In this document: in pieces, positions 1 to 14,962 of the stretch
Position numbering within the stretch: position 1 is the first letter of the stretch
Layout of the letters: every line of letters starts with the position of its first letter
From: Chromobotia macracanthus
Taxonomy: Eukaryota > Chordata > Actinopteri > Cypriniformes > Botiidae
Direction: 5' to 3'
Assembly: GCA_036877525.1 (NCBI GenBank)
Contig: JAZGTH010000019.1
Location: forward strand, 6,401,501-6,465,500
DNA: 64,000 nucleotides
Position numbers and translations under genes: made by a program
The notes under the pieces: generated by a model
Told to the model about the DNA's origin: nothing
The model's database searches: none
Seen by the model: the letters and a program-made list of their open reading frames with translations, nothing else

Positions 1-914
1 ATGAGTGACATCAGAAGATTAGGTCAGGAGAAAGGTTGGATGAGAGCGGAGAACGGCATGTTTATGGGCGAAGGCTAAACCCTCACAATGAATTAAGACT
101 TCGGCATCACAAATGAACTGTGGCGTTCAAGGCAATCGAGGTCAACTAACGTCTGCAGTCTACAAACGACAATCTGTCATCCTTCCTTTCTTCTTTCTTT
201 CTTTTTTTGATTCCTTCTTTCTATATACATAAAAAACTAAAACTAAACTGAAAACTTTATGCAATTACGTAATATTGTCATTTGGTAACAACAGACATGG
301 TGTTAACAGCTCTTTACATTCGCAATACAACCTCTAACATTTCAAATGTTTGTGCTCTTGCATGTTCGTCTGGCTGCAGGCAGCTGCAGGACTGTTTATT
401 AGGAAGTAATAGCATCTCATTAAGAAGAGCATTGTGGGCGGCAGAGACCCATCAGTGGTACGTTCTGGACTCTTCTGACTGCAGAGCTTCATGGATCATT
501 TGATTAGCGGTGGGTAATTGACTCATTCAGTGCTTCATACTCTCTGTTGTTCCCGATTGGCGCCAGACAATCTTTAAAAGTGAAATGCAGAAGGGCGAAG
601 GATCTCAGCAAGATGTCGAATGTGACTGCTGTAGTAAAGGTCAAACTGTTTTGCAAGCATTTTTAACTTTATATCGTCAGTACAGATCGTTCTGTACTTT
701 GGAGTTTTTTTACCCCCAAAGCTCTATGAAAATCTGGTCTGGTTACCAGTGTACTTCATAATATTTTCTTTTGTGTTCCTCAGAAGCAAAAAAGTCATAC
801 AGATTTGGAATGACAAGAGGGGCGAGAGGCATTTCTGGGTGAACTGTCCCTTTAATTGATTTACAGTGTAGCTGTTACAATGTTGACAATCAAAAGGAGA
901 TTGAGGACACATAC
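1..914 (-). other. tbck: tbck intron 22, start of (continues beyond the window)
   Basis: No rhodanese-like tbck exon was recognised on the minus strand here. The only feature I can support is a partial MITE-like repeat at 723-865. The next tbck exons should lie to the left of this window. Confidence 0.6.
723..865 (-). mobile_element. MITE-like cyprinid repeat, partial
   Basis: The order 'ggttaccagtgtacttca', 'tgtgttcctcagaag', 'tcatacagatttggaatgac', 'gggtgaactgtccctttaa' is the right half of the inverted-repeat element seen complete at 26950-27215. It lies in the tbck intron after exon 22. Confidence 0.7.
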
Positions 915-3900
915 CAGGTCAGTTTTGGGCAGGTCCTGATATTCTGAAGAGTAAAAGGAGGGTGCTTTCCCAAAGCTGTTGCCATCATTGGCAGGTTTGG
1001 TTGGCTGGGCATGCTGCCGGTAAGTGGCACTTTTAGGAGTCCAGCAGAAAAGGCTGATGGATTCCCTGACACAGCGTTCGATGTCGATCTCTAAATGCAA
1101 AACAGGAAAGAGAAGAGAAATCTTTAAATGAACGAATCTTAACCAGAATATTTCACCAGCAGGGGTGTGGTGCAGTGGTTAAAAATCTGGACTGGGAATC
1201 AAAAGACTGCAGGTTCAAACCCCACCCTGGGCAGCACACTTAAGCCAGAATCATATATTAATATGTGGATACAAAGTGTTAGATCACTGCAATATAAAAC
1301 GTGTCAGAGCGCAATCCAATTAGATGTTGCATTCTGCGTGTTACCTCAAGGGGCACTATAGCTGCTGCTTTAAAATGGTCTTCCACTATAGTTATTTTAT
1401 AAGACAGAGATCCTTATTTGTGTTGATGGAAAGCACAAATCTTTACTACTCTACTACCCTAAATTACTACCCTAAATAAAGCTACTTTCTATTTTGGACT
1501 TGTAAGGTAGCTGCTGAAGTGATTTAAATATCACAGACTTTAAAATAGAAGCTTTATATTCACATGGCAAAGCCTCAGATGAACCCCAGAGTGTCAAGCT
1601 TTCTTTCAATTAACCTTGCGTGACCTCGGAAACCCTCTATTGAGAGCTTGTTTCTGACAGCTCAGCCAGAAACATCAACACTGTGTTCACACTCTCACAG
1701 TAAAACATAAATACAGAAGAGCAATTCCAGCCGCTTCCCTCAAACGTAAAGCGACCTCTTGAGCGGTGCGCATTAAAACAGAGATTAAATTAGCAAGAAT
1801 TCACACAGATATAAACAACCTGGGAATCCTTTCCTCACTAAGATCTGTGTTTTTATCCCATTAGTGGAAAAACGGTATCCCTAATGAAGCGGTTTCACAT
1901 GTCTGGCCCACCATTTAAATCTAGCCAAGAATGACAGTTTCATTTTACTTAAAAGAGGACGTGATCGAATACCGAATGATGTAGACTGGATTTACAGGGA
2001 AGGTCTGGAATTAGATCCTCAAAATAGTACAGAAGTGAGAGCGGGTGTGATCAACAGAGAGAAAGAAAGATAAAGTGAAGTTTCAAAACCTGGTGATCTG
2101 CCCACTAAGCAAGGATGCAACTCCTGTCCAACATTGAGTGTTTGGCGATGATTTATAACACAAACATTCTGACTCAAAAGCAGCATTCCCAGTGAGTGAA
2201 TTAATTTGAATTACCCCAGACTGGCATATAAGGAATCGTATACAGGGGTGACTACTTCAGTTTGTCACAAGGTCTAAGTAAGGTTTTGAATTAGATATAC
2301 AATAGTCATTTAAAAAAGGGTCCCTCACCCCTGAGAATTGCTGAACAGTATATCGGGGCCTTTAGAAGACAGCTGCCTCAATATGCAGTAGGGAGCGAGG
2401 CGTCTCATTATGTTTTGGAACAGACACAGAAGGGGAAGGAGCAAAAACAAACAACATGACAGAGGAGGTGCCAGTCAGTCAGTGTGTCAGAAACCATGAC
2501 AGATGATTCACCACCCCGTCCCTCCCACCACCGACCCAAATCCAGGGCAGAAGAGAGTCAAGACAGATGGGTTTCAGGTATGAGGCAGTCCTGTCTCTTG
2601 CATGTGATGAGGCACACGTTATAATTATGGTGCCCAATCCCCACTGCCAAAGTTCTAGTGTACCATTTTCTAGCATGCATTGGGTGTCCTTGGACCCCAA
2701 GTTGTGGGTTTGAGTCCCAGGGAACACATGTACTGATAAATGGAATACTTTGAATGCACTGTAAGTCACTTTGGATAAAAGCATTTGCCAAATGCATAAA
2801 CAGAAATGTTAATTTGCTGAAAAACACTCTTAAAGTGATCCCAACATAATCGTTTCTAAATTGACCTTTAGTTAAAATGCACAGGTATCTTAAAATGGCC
2901 ATCAGTAGAGACAAACGATGCAACATCTACCAGCAGGAGCAAACTGGATCATGCTAACCTGCCAAACAATAAAAAAAACATGCCGAGTACAAGTAAAAAT
3001 ATACAGGGCGAAAAATAGCTTAATAACTTGTTGTCACAGAACAAAAATGTATTTTTAATGAAGTAATGCCAGATACACTTCATGGCTGGAAAGAAAAAAC
3101 ACCTACTCCCAGAGCAGAAGTCACAGAGACACCTGATAAGAAGAAAAAAAACAAAGAACACATTTCAATTTACATAATTCATGAATGTTGAATAAAACAA
3201 CACCATCCTCCAGCATGGCTCTCCCAATGGTGCCAAAACAAATACCATCCAATCGAAAGACAGAGCTGGCATGCATTCCACATTCAATAGGTTTCGTCAC
3301 AGTATTAGCTATAGACGTTACTTGGATACCGGGTCGCTGGGAAACAGGCGTGACAGCCGTCTAGATTCAGTGGGTAACAGGAGGATAACCCTGAGCGGCA
3401 GACTGCTAAATTCCCCCGATGCCACTGGCCACGGCTGGAGAAGCTCACGAATTCAGCCCTCTACAGAATGTGGAGTAAAATAGGATTGACAGACAGCACA
3501 ACCCAAGTGTAGCATTAGCCTACGCCTTAGCTGATGATTAGCGCTGTTTAGAACATTTAGCATTAAAGATACTTTAGAAATCTGAGATTATTCACCTGTA
3601 TTTCAGAATACAGGGAGTATTTACTACTTAAATCCAGAAGCTGATAGAAACACTCAGTTACCTGCTACCCTTATGAAGATTCAACATGGTAACCTCACGC
3701 TACTATGCCATAGTTACTAAAGTTAATGTTTCACAATACAACTGTGATAACTTGGTATGAGCCACCAGTGCACATAAAACAACTGATGGTAACTATGCTA
3801 AATTACCACAGCAGAAAAGTACCCGCTAACCAATGAAAGCTCCTGTGGCTAAATACCAATATGTCCATTTTTAGCATCCCGAGATTATCGGTATCAGCCA

Positions 3901-6900
3901 GTTAGTCTGCTCGGCCGCTGAACAGAAATGGTTTTACATATTTTCAAGTGAAATTTGAGTAAATACTGCATAAATGTTCAATTTTACCATTTTTATTTGG
4001 CTCATTTTCTATGATCAAAATATACCCGATCAGACAGCATCCTCTCTAGACATCGACCAATGACAACCCATATCGGTTAAACACTGTGCGAAATACCACG
4101 ACCGCTGCATTACAAAGAACCTCGCTTCTGCTGATCGTGAAAATTAATGTTGTATGTCCATTCAGAGTCCACAAAATAATGACACAGTGAAAAGAGTGAG
4201 CCAGAGCCATTTAAAACCCACTGGCTTGTGACTGCATTTCATCACTGCCTTCATTTTACAGCCCACGGGTTCCATGGTGCACGAGAGTGGAAACAGAAAT
4301 GGCCCTAGATACAGTTCATAGCTTCTACCTAGAACCTCCTCATGACAGAATAAAGCTGACTGAGGAGAAAAATCTTAAAACTTTTCTCCAACTAAATATA
4401 GTTTGTTTTTTGTGCACCCTGAAAACAGGTCAAACCAAAGCGTATAATCGCGGATGAAAACCCGATTTAATTAGTTACCTGTTTGAGAAGAAAGCTTAGC
4501 AGCATCTTGACAAGTTGTAATATTTGTGTATAAGAGGCAAATATCACACCTACTGTAACAGTGTGTGAAGCACAGTCGTGTAGCAACAAGTGTGTCAAAC
4601 TGGCCGTTAATGCAAAGGAATGTGATTACAGTGCTAAAAACTCACTAAAATGCACTTAATGTTGCAGTATGGAAAGCGTAGGAACGAGGGCATGAATTAA
4701 TAATGCACTTTAAAATGTACAGTGTGAAATGAGATTCTGAAGGCTATGAGTAAGCCATTTCTCTACTGTATATGATTATCAGTCATGTTTGCTAAGGCAT
4801 CTCCATCACTAGACTGAGGATACCTATGGTTATGGATTTACACAGACCCTTATTACATAACTCTCTTATTGATCTACGCTGCATAACGTATTCCATATTA
4901 TTTGTGCTATAGACATGAATCACACCTTAAATCTGGCTGCCAGGAGTGCTTTTACTTTTATGAATAATTATTTACGCCGGTGGGCAATACAACAAACACA
5001 ATTTTGATCTTTTTAACAAGTTTGTAGTGGAACTTGTTAAAAAAACGACTTGGGAGGACACCAGTAAATAAGAAAAGCCTATTTAACATCCAAATGTTTT
5101 GCTTTAAATATACTGATGTCCACAGGCTTGTGTGTGGATTGGGTTTAAGAGTCAAGTTTGGGGGTACAACATATCATTAGCCTGGTATGAAAACTAGAAG
5201 TCTACGAGATGTCCTCTCTAACACAGTGAAACAAACCTGTGTGTGTTTGACTATAATGAGCTAAGATGGAGTCGTTAAGCACAGAGCAAAAATGTTTTAC
5301 CTATAAAAGGAAATTTCCCCAACAGCTCCTCACAGATTTTTTGTTTTGCCAAATGAAAATATAAAAAAACCTAGAACTCAACAGTATCGACCAAGCAACC
5401 CATTTGACTACAACAGCCTCCATCTTTTAAATGTCTTAAAAGCCACTTGCTCCCGCGTCTCACAAATAGCCATTTAAAACCAGTGATTTGGAGACAAAGG
5501 GTTGGAAACAATTTTAAGATGCTAGATAACATCCCACGTTATGGACGACTGCCAGAGAGCCAGCAACAGCTGAGACGGGTGCAGTGTATGCAAGGCAACA
5601 TGGGAAATTTGAGGCATGCAAGGCAGGAGCAGGCGCATAATTGAACAGCATGCAGCAAAAGAAATTGCAGCCGTGACCTTCTCAGATTTAAAGGCGCATA
5701 TCTTCTGCTACGTAACCGTCTGCAACTGCCGCCACACGGGGTGTTAATTACACCACTCACAACCGCAGGCAGAAAGAGGAGAGATGCCAATCCCTGAAGA
5801 CTCCAGTCAACCTCCACACAGTGAAAACCTTATCCTCACGGCTTCAGAAGAGAAACTTTCAAAGATGCTTAATTCTCGGAGAGCCTGCACGGTTGATGCA
5901 CAGTGATTGTGGATTTTCATATTGTAATATTTCCAGTCAGTAAGCTGACAAACTGTTGGGCTTTGAAACAAATTCCCTGTTTGGCAGATACAGATGCTTT
6001 GCGTATGCCCGAAAAGCTCCAAGCAACAAAAAAACTTCCCTTGATTTATACATTCGAAAAGAATCAGACTGTTCTTGTGACTCCCAAAATCAACCTATTA
6101 AACTGGCTGACCCATACAAACAAAACTACTGTAGTGGTACCATGGTACAGTTACAGTATCAGACGGTAATATCATGACACCGTAACTGTACTGATACATG
6201 ATACAATACAGTACCATAGTACACAGAACACTACTGTACTATTATTGTACATGTCCAAAGACAATGCTAATACTACCCTTACCAAAAAGTACTTTATCAT
6301 AAAAAAGGTATTATCATGATGTTTTTGACCTGTACCGTGGTTGTTTGGCCATGGCACAACTGTGATACCATAGTATTCTTAAAAGTACCTCAAAGAGCTA
6401 CATAAATGTCACTGTTTGAATCTGAGTGCCATCTGGTATCACAGTACCTAGACAGTGCTTTTTTGCGACTGTAAAATGACTTGCTATTTTGTAAGCAAAC
6501 ATCTTTAGCAGTCAGTTTGAGTGATGTACTTCAGACAGGTATCAAGACATTATGTAGTACATATACTTGAACAAGCCAGTCGATTAAACTGAGTTAACAC
6601 AGTATAACGGGATCTGTCACAATCTAACAGCATTTAAACAGCTGTGTTGTGGTTAATTTGCTTTCAATAACCGATCAAACACAGGTATTGCGGCCTCTGA
6701 CGCTCTCTTGTGATGTCAGCAGTGCTGCATTGATGAGGGACCGTCCTGCAAAATCTCTGCAGCTATTTTGAGCCCTTGTCATTGAGAAATGCTTATTAGC
6801 CACTTGTACTCAGATCCTCTTTGTGTCAGACATGATTTGTGGCTGGCTTCTGGCTAGATATTTGTCTCTTGACAGGACGGAGTAATACTGTGTCTCTCGG

Positions 6901-9900
6901 GCTGCTGTTGAACATCACTAACATATCGTCTCAATCCCCTTGACTTTTCTGTTATTGTTGTTGTAACTGAATGAGACCTTTATTGGGTGAGCTATGTCTT
7001 TAAATAAAATTGTCTTTTAATTTTCTGGAAGTATTTTTAAGCAAAAAACATGATATGTAACCAGCCTGCATACCTGCTTTCCAATGAATTAACCAGAACA
7101 AGAGGCTTATATACGTCATTTAACAGCTTTCCTGCTGTTCTTAACTGTTCTGTGTGTGTGTGTGTAAACACACCCACATACACACGCACAAACGTTGCTT
7201 TTCTGAAGGAATATTTTTGGAATATATCTCTACTGAATGACTGATATATCTTGAGTAACCACACCTGTCTGTAGCTTCAGGCTCTGTGAACAGACTCATT
7301 TGGAGGGTGGGGCTGTGGGGAGAGGGGGTGTGGCTGAAAGGATGGGTCTGGTCTCAGGCTGGCAGATTTTACAGTAGCTTACATATTTTTGCAGCAGCTT
7401 TGATAGGAAAAGCTGCTATAATAGTACTGGCAATATTTTACTAGTAATTTAGATATGTAACATATTTAAGTTAGTATTTTTGCAAAATATAATTTTTATG
7501 TTCCACAAGAGAAAGTCAGATAAGACATAAGAAACATGAGGGTGAGTAAATCATTTTAATTTCCGTTTTGGGGTGATCTCTTCAAATATAATTTTGTGTC
7601 TGTTATTTGTCTTCTGAAAAAAGGACTGATAAAGATGAAAGCTGATTAAAAAAATCACAGGAAATGTGATCAGCATGCATAACTGTTACCCAATAAATCA
7701 CAACAAGAACAGAAGGCTTAAGATATACTGTCTCTCACCGCTTCCCTTTTGTTTTAAACCTGACATTACGCACTAACATCCACACAAATGCACAGACACA
7801 CATACACACGCATGCCTGACTACCATAACAAACTTTTATTTGTTTACACCTGTGTATTTTTCGCCAAAGAGACAGAGACAAGATTCAGCCATTTCAGCCG
7901 CCTTGGTAACAGGGTACTTTTCACATTATTTTAGGAAGTAATCCCCCTATTGTACCATCACAGCCGTCCCGCAGCTCGGAATGCTCACAGCTAATTCCCT
8001 CACAGTCGACTCAATCATCGTCCATCACTTTAGCCACGCTGCACTGTACTGTGATGACAGCCACCTTGGGGGAAAGCGTGATGAGCACATGCCAGAGGCG
8101 GCTAAACCGGAGCTGTTCCGACCGTGCCACACATCAGATCGAGACGGTGCCAGCTGCCACCCGGAAAGTACGGCATAAGCCGCATAACATCCTGAGCTCA
8201 TTGCAAACAAGTCTCAACTGAGCACCAGCGGAGGGAAGCTTATGGGGAATAAAGCGGATTGTTTGACAGAAGGGAGGCAACAGCGTGCTTAAGTAGACAA
8301 GTGGGCATCTCTTTGCAGTCTTGAAGTCTGGGCCAGCAGCAACAATAATGTATGCGTGCACTTATACGTGTCCTTGTTGGTGATATTCAAAGAATTTCTA
8401 TGTAGAATATAGTGGAATACCCATAATGCATCTGGAGTACACAGTGCTACTGTACGCTCAATTAAAGTTGACATATCATGGAAAACTCTTTTTTACTGTT
8501 TGACATACTGTGCAGGCATACTCTAAGAGTCACAATGCAAAGTTTGGATGTACCCAGATGCACATTGGATGTACACTCAAAATCATAGTGCATTGTGGGT
8601 AAAAAAAAAGTAGTGAATGAATGTAGGGAATGAGCTGTTCACTCAATATTCTGACAACACTACAAAATGGCCGACAATCTATTCAGTGAACTATATAGGA
8701 GACAGGGGCGATTTTGGACACAGCTAAAGTCTATTCAACACTAACTCCACCCATTCTGATACAAGTATAAGGTTTAGCCAATCACAACAAAAGTCCTTCT
8801 AAAGGTCAGCGATTGGACAATTGTCAACTACAAAGCTAAAGACTGGACTAACTAAAGTACGACTGTTTTGAGCAACATTGTACACAGACTTTAAGGAAAA
8901 TAATGGAACACAACTGTGGATTATGACTGATTTATATAATGACAACCCTCAGAAATAACTCTTACCGGGCAGGTCGGAGAAAAGCAGGATACACTCATTG
9001 AAGCCGTTGGCCAGCAGACGATCTCTGAGCTGCTGCAGAACAGCTACACCAATGCAGAAGGGAAAGGACGAGTTTCCCAGCAAAAGAGTGTCCCAGAGGT
9101 GAAAGATCTTGTGCAGGGGAAACACATCTGAACAGGAAATAAGCAAATTCCTTATAGCAAGTGTAGTTCCAAGAAATTCAGTACATTAACACTGTGAGAG
9201 AAAACAGTGGTCGTAAAAACCAGGACGGTAACCATCAAATCACAGCAAAGCATCACGGGAATACAACTGCGTTTTTACTGTTATTTGTTGTCAATTGTAC
9301 CATAGGAGACGACACATTATGTTTGATGAGACAACGTGCAATTACAGTCCATCAGCACTTATTGTTTTCGAAATGTGTTGTCTGAAAAAGAGGAAAACCT
9401 CATCGAAATCTTAAAGTCTTCATTATTATTAAGACACAATCAAGACATATTTCACCAACCCCAAATGAAATTGCTATAAACATACTGCAAAATACTCTAA
9501 ACACATTTTAAAGAGAAAACAGCATTTATTTTATTTTGTCTACAATTTTTTGCTGGTTTAAAATATCAGTGATTGTACAGCATGTATCTGAGTATCTATA
9601 TCTGTGAATCCGGCTGGTGTTAAGCATGAGTCACTGATGATACTCACGGGTGAACATTGTGAGGAACCATGGGATCGCGTACAGCTGAGAGGAAGAAAGA
9701 CAGAACATTCATTCTAGCGCTGAAAGTGTTTTTTTACATGAGCAACAGTGAGATTATTATGAAAAAACAGCACGCCGCCTTTGGTCAATTCCCAATAAAA
9801 CATCTCAGCGATTGTAAGATTCATCAGAGAAAACCTGTGTTTGTAATGCAGGCCTGTGCTTAACAGCCCTATGTGACATGAGAGGACGTGTGTGGGAGGG

Positions 9901-9918
9901 TAATGAATAGCCAACATG

Positions 9919-9954
<36 letters not shown>

Positions 9955-12900
9955 TTTCTTTACTTCTTTCTCTCTCTCTCCCAGCACCTGTTCCAACACC
10001 GTCTCTTTTCCCATGGTTCTGCTCGCTGTGGCTGGGCAGGATGTATAATCCATTTCAGCAGTTGATTGGTGGCTCTGCCTCAGAAGTGTTGACGGAGAAA
10101 TCAGAGGGCGAGTGGCAGACAGGCTTCAGTCTCGCCAGCTCAGTTCCCCGCTGGGCAGAGCTCCGTCTCTGTCTCAGATACACCGGCCCCACCTAAACCT
10201 GACAGCACTGCTGATGAGGAGTGTGTTGCACTCAAATGAAGAGGCAGAATGGAGCTGTGCATGATGGGAAAATGTCCTAATAAAGTCTGTAACACCTGAA
10301 GAAAGCAATCTGCTAGCACACAATTTGAAATCTGGTCCATATGACATCCTGAGACGCCATTTATTACTTTGAAGTTTGTCAACAACAATATAATTCTTAG
10401 CAAAGCGACAAGAGAGACTACACATCACCTTTGATGACATCATTAACAAATATTGCCCTGGACCAATTAGGTTGAAGATTATGTGGCTTCTATTTTGCCC
10501 AAGTGATTTTGAGAGGAATGCTAAACAACATTGGTTAGTTTTGGCAAAAAACGCACATCTATCTAACATCATCTGAATGCCAGCGTGAAGCAGGACATGA
10601 AACTAGGTCACTTTGCAATGAGTTTCAGACCTTTACGCAGCCAAATACAACAGAACTCACGGAAATAAAACTGAACTGAATGAAACCCCGTACTGGCATC
10701 AGCCAAGACACATTCATGCCTCATAGTTTGATAATAACAAATTAAGTCAAGTTGAGATCAAATATTATTCTGATTTCACTGAAGAACTAAAACGACAACA
10801 GCCATTGTTCAAAACTGTCCGAAATGATTCAACTTTACATCCTGACGGGAACATTTTGTTTTTGTTCGGAGAAACTCTGAGTAACGTTATAATTGGCCTT
10901 CAGTGAAAGAAATAGAAGGGCACTAGAAAGTGTAGAATATTGCTCTGTTAAAAAAAGAACAAACTCAAGGTGACATTAGATTAATGAGCAGAAAGCAACT
11001 GGCATTCATGTCAAATGTATTGGGAATCATGACATGGTTAAGTATATTTCACAGCTCTCAGAGAGACTCGTCCTCTCATAGGTCTGCATGCATGTAGCCA
11101 CAACAACAGCTGTTTAGAGAATAACACAACAGCAGTTCACCTCTGTGAATCAGAAACTCATTCAAGGCTGATTCCCACAGCTCATGTTTCATTTGGCATC
11201 AGTGTGAAATTTTAAGGTTTGCTCTCTGGATTTGTCTGTGGAGGTCACCTGTCCGTCTGTGTGAAAAGACATTATCACAGCGTTCGGAAAGGGAGGGAGG
11301 CTTTGCAAATCCCAGAACGTTCCGGCGTGTGTGTGCTTGCAGTGAAACTTGGCCAGAGCTCAGAACTCAGGGTCAGTTGTGTGTGTGAGCGCCACATCAA
11401 TGACAACAGCTAAAGCAGAACTGATGTCTCGAGGGTAGTTGTGGCCTACTGCTTTGAGAGTCATAAGCACAAGGTGACTGGTTTGATTCCTGGTACTGGT
11501 AGGACAAAACTAAGGTGCCCTTGAACAAGGCACCTTACCCCTAATTGCTCGTCCCAGTGCTGCCCACAGCTCTGGGTGTGTGTGCAGCTTGCAGTGTAAG
11601 CTCACAGCTCACTACTCTAAACGCTGAGGACAAACTCTGAGTATGGGTCACCGTACATGGCCAGCACGTCACATTACAACATAAGTCCACATTTAATGAA
11701 AAATGATGATGGTACACTTTCTTTTTTACACAATAAGATGAAAAACATTCACTATAGAAGCAAACGGGAGTCTGTTCTGAGTTCATGGCAGGAAAACACT
11801 TACGTCTGGTATAAATCCAATCTCGTTGAGGTGGTTGCTCAGCTCGGGGTCATGAAACGCAATCATCTGCGAGAAGACGGTCAGATATTCTGAAAAAGTG
11901 CACAATAAGAGCATTCAGCCATCTGGCTCAGAAACACGTTTCCACAGTTAAACTGACGACGGGACAAACTCTCAGCTCAAAGCTCAGTCAACAAGCAAAA
12001 CAAAGCCATTCTGCCAACAAAACAGTGACAATTCAGCCACACAGATGCCCAGATGCTGGGCTAGAGAAATCACTTTAATATGCACGGCTGTAATCACTCT
12101 TGTTTTATGGGCGTGATGTAATGTGACAAAATCTTTTTAGTCTATGCTGAAAACTGCATGTCTCAGTTCATGCTTGTAACAGGTGTGAGAAGAAGGTGAT
12201 CTTACCTTGTATAACATGAGAATTGTCCTTCAGGAAGAAGTTGTACAGATATTTGGGGATGAAGGCGGACATACAAGCGTACGCGAGGGCTGCGGAACAA
12301 AAAATAAGCAGTCACTTCATATAAAACAAAACTGAAGATTTCTGAATACTGCACATATATTGAAACATGAAATGACTGTTTCAGAAGTCCCACCTTCATT
12401 GTTGAAGTTCAGGTACAGGAAAGGTGCACATAGTGAATCCAAGCCTGAGGAGAAGACACATAAGAGTTATCAACACACACAACTCATGAAACCTGTCAAA
12501 AACACGTCCACGTCATATTTTACCGCAAATCAGCAGAAAAAACAATCAATTCGGAAAAATATAAATCCTTTGCATTGTGACTTCATAACAACTACGTACA
12601 TTTTTATTAAAAACACACATTCGTAAAGGGAAAAACCTTGCTTACAAAGAATAAGAGCCAAACAAATCACAGATGATACTTAAAAGAAATGATCTCCGTA
12701 ATTACCATAAATACTGTATTCCAGTGATGACAATTTAATCAGAATCAATACTGGATGAAAAGCATAAATGTCCAGAAGCATTACAATACTGAGACAGTCA
12801 TTATTAGGAAAGAAATATCAGATCAAATCTGATCTACATCCGGCGCAGGTTTTTAATTTCTTTCTTGGCTTTTCAGTGAAATTTGACCTGGAGATGTTGT

Positions 12901-14922
12901 TGACAGATTTAATGAGATTCACCCACACACACATTATAAATCACGGCGCTCGCGTCACATCCGTTCTGTATCGAGCATTACGAACCATTGCGCTTCAGCC
13001 GTCATTAATACAAACACTGCGAGTCTTTGCTGCCATCTAGTGGCGAACAGCTGCAGCTACACGGCACCACCCGTCCATTCCTCCATACCTTGCCAGTAGA
13101 CCAGATCAGGGTGAGACACCACCCAGGCCTTGAGGACCCGACGAAACTTGATGTGACCCTGCGGTGACGACAGCAGCTCGTCATACTGGTGGCAGCGCGG
13201 GATGTCCACTTCAATCTGCGTGACGAACGGAAACAAAACGAAAGCTAAACGAATTTCAGATGGGCTGTCCATGACCTCCAGTGACCTCGGATAGGTGACT
13301 GGATGAATGGGCGATGTTTCCATCAGGGCGCTGGGTCCCAAATCATTTAAAATATTCAGCAGTCGCCAGTGAAATCTTAACACGACTTAAAGGTGTTTGA
13401 GTCAGCCACTCAGTGAAAGTGAATTATTTAACAGACTAATAAACTGTAATAAATAATAAGCACAATCGGTGCAGGGTTCGAGGAAAAGAGAAGAGGAAAC
13501 TCACCTGTCGGTCAGTGGGGATGGGCGTGTCCTTATCAATGCCGTCGTATTTTGATTGGATATCCCCCTGTGGGAGTATATAAACTGATTTGAATATGAA
13601 AGCTATAAAACTTTGCTGCTCAAATTAAATTAAAAGGGTGATTGTTGCACTAAAACTGCATGTCTGGTACTAAAATGCAAAAATGTGCACTGAATTTATA
13701 TCAACATTTGACTTGCTGCACACGTCATGCAAACACAGGAATCAATACTCTATTAATGACACAGAAAATGCCAGATGTGCTTTTCGGTTGATGGTGTTGA
13801 CCCTGCCTCAAAATAAACCCACAGACTTCTATTAAGAGACATAAACACTTCTTGTTGAGTGTTTATAAGATATACCTTGGTGATTGTGGTGTAAAATGCA
13901 GTATTTGTGCTCACCTCAACTCCTAGTAATGCTGCCCAGGCCAGGCCTCTCAGCAGCGGCGGGATATCCACCCTGGCCTCCTTCCAAATCTGGTTCTTTT
14001 TGTAGGTGTATGCCTGAGAACAAACAGCAATCATCTATAGAACATTCCTACATACGATATATACAATAAAGCAGTGGATCTAATGCCTTTTTTTCCAAAG
14101 CCCCCAAAATTCTATGTATCAGTGCAATCTGGTTTTGGTAACCTTGTGTGAAACAATTTATTTAAAAAAGTCCCAATACAAACAGCAAAAGGTATTTATA
14201 TGTTTGTGAAGACACCCTTAAACCTGAACCAAACTCCAAAAATAGAACTTTAGGTAAGAATTAGTGCGTAATTTCCTTTTGAGTACTTTTCATAAGACGA
14301 TTTTATCCCACTGTGTTATTTGACGGAAAATGTGTGTGTGCGTTTATGTGTGTTTGAATAAGACCTTGAGCAGTCTGTCAAAGAGGACGATGCGGGTGAG
14401 CTGGTACTCTGTGTCTCTCTCGCGGATAATGAGAGGCAGGGTAACCGTGGTGGACAGTTCATTACTGCTGCTCGACTGAGGCAGGCTGGATTGCCTGCGA
14501 GACACACCGGATGTTTGTAAATCACCAGACACCCACAGACAGCTGCCAAACACAGCAGAATACATAAAGAGAGAAATCTTCTCTTACTCGTCCTCTAACA
14601 ATGGATAGTACGTCTCTCCAGCAACATCCTTCAGCCTCTGTAATGATAACATTAGCATTAGTATTGTATTAGTATGCATACTTCATGTTATACTTGATTT
14701 GTTAGCCACGCACATGTAGGGCACTGAATATTAAATCAAGTGTGCTACATAAACTCCTTAATTTTGTCAGAAATTGAGTGAAAAATGTTTTCACTTTTTA
14801 TGTTTTATACATAGGGTTTATAAATAGCTATTAATCCTGAATGCACGTTAAATAAAAATAGCTAATATGCAAATTAGAACATTTTTTGTAGCACGCTTTA
14901 TTAAACATTCAGCACCTCATAA

Positions 14923-14962
<40 letters not shown>

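Larger units (their letters stand above)
1091..8965 (-). other. tbck: tbck intron 21: repeats only
   Basis: A 7.9 kb intron lies between tbck exons 21 and 22. It holds SINE pieces (1160, 2620), a palindromic element (6120), short CA/TG tracts and AT-rich filler. None of the open frames of 60-120 codons in it has a recognisable domain or splice partners. Confidence 0.7.
8966..14013 (-). other. tbck: tbck exons 14-21: TBC (Rab-GAP) domain
   Basis: Exons 14-21 encode about residues 451-686. The dual-finger signature of catalytic TBC domains is present: IEVDIPR (505-511) fits IxxDxxR with the arginine finger, and YWQG (544-547) supplies the glutamine finger. Later conserved blocks include PWFLTMFTHVFP and IFHLWDTLLLG. 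From these residues the GAP activity could be intact, unlike the kinase activity. Exon 20 is very short (37 nt, 9648-9684) and sits 2.1 kb from exon 19. Which Rab it acts on cannot be read from sequence. Confidence 0.9.

Noticed and set aside
1160..1240. A tRNA gene
   Set aside because: Boxes A and B are present but no proper acceptor and anticodon stems could be drawn, and similar heads are attached to SINE bodies elsewhere in the window.
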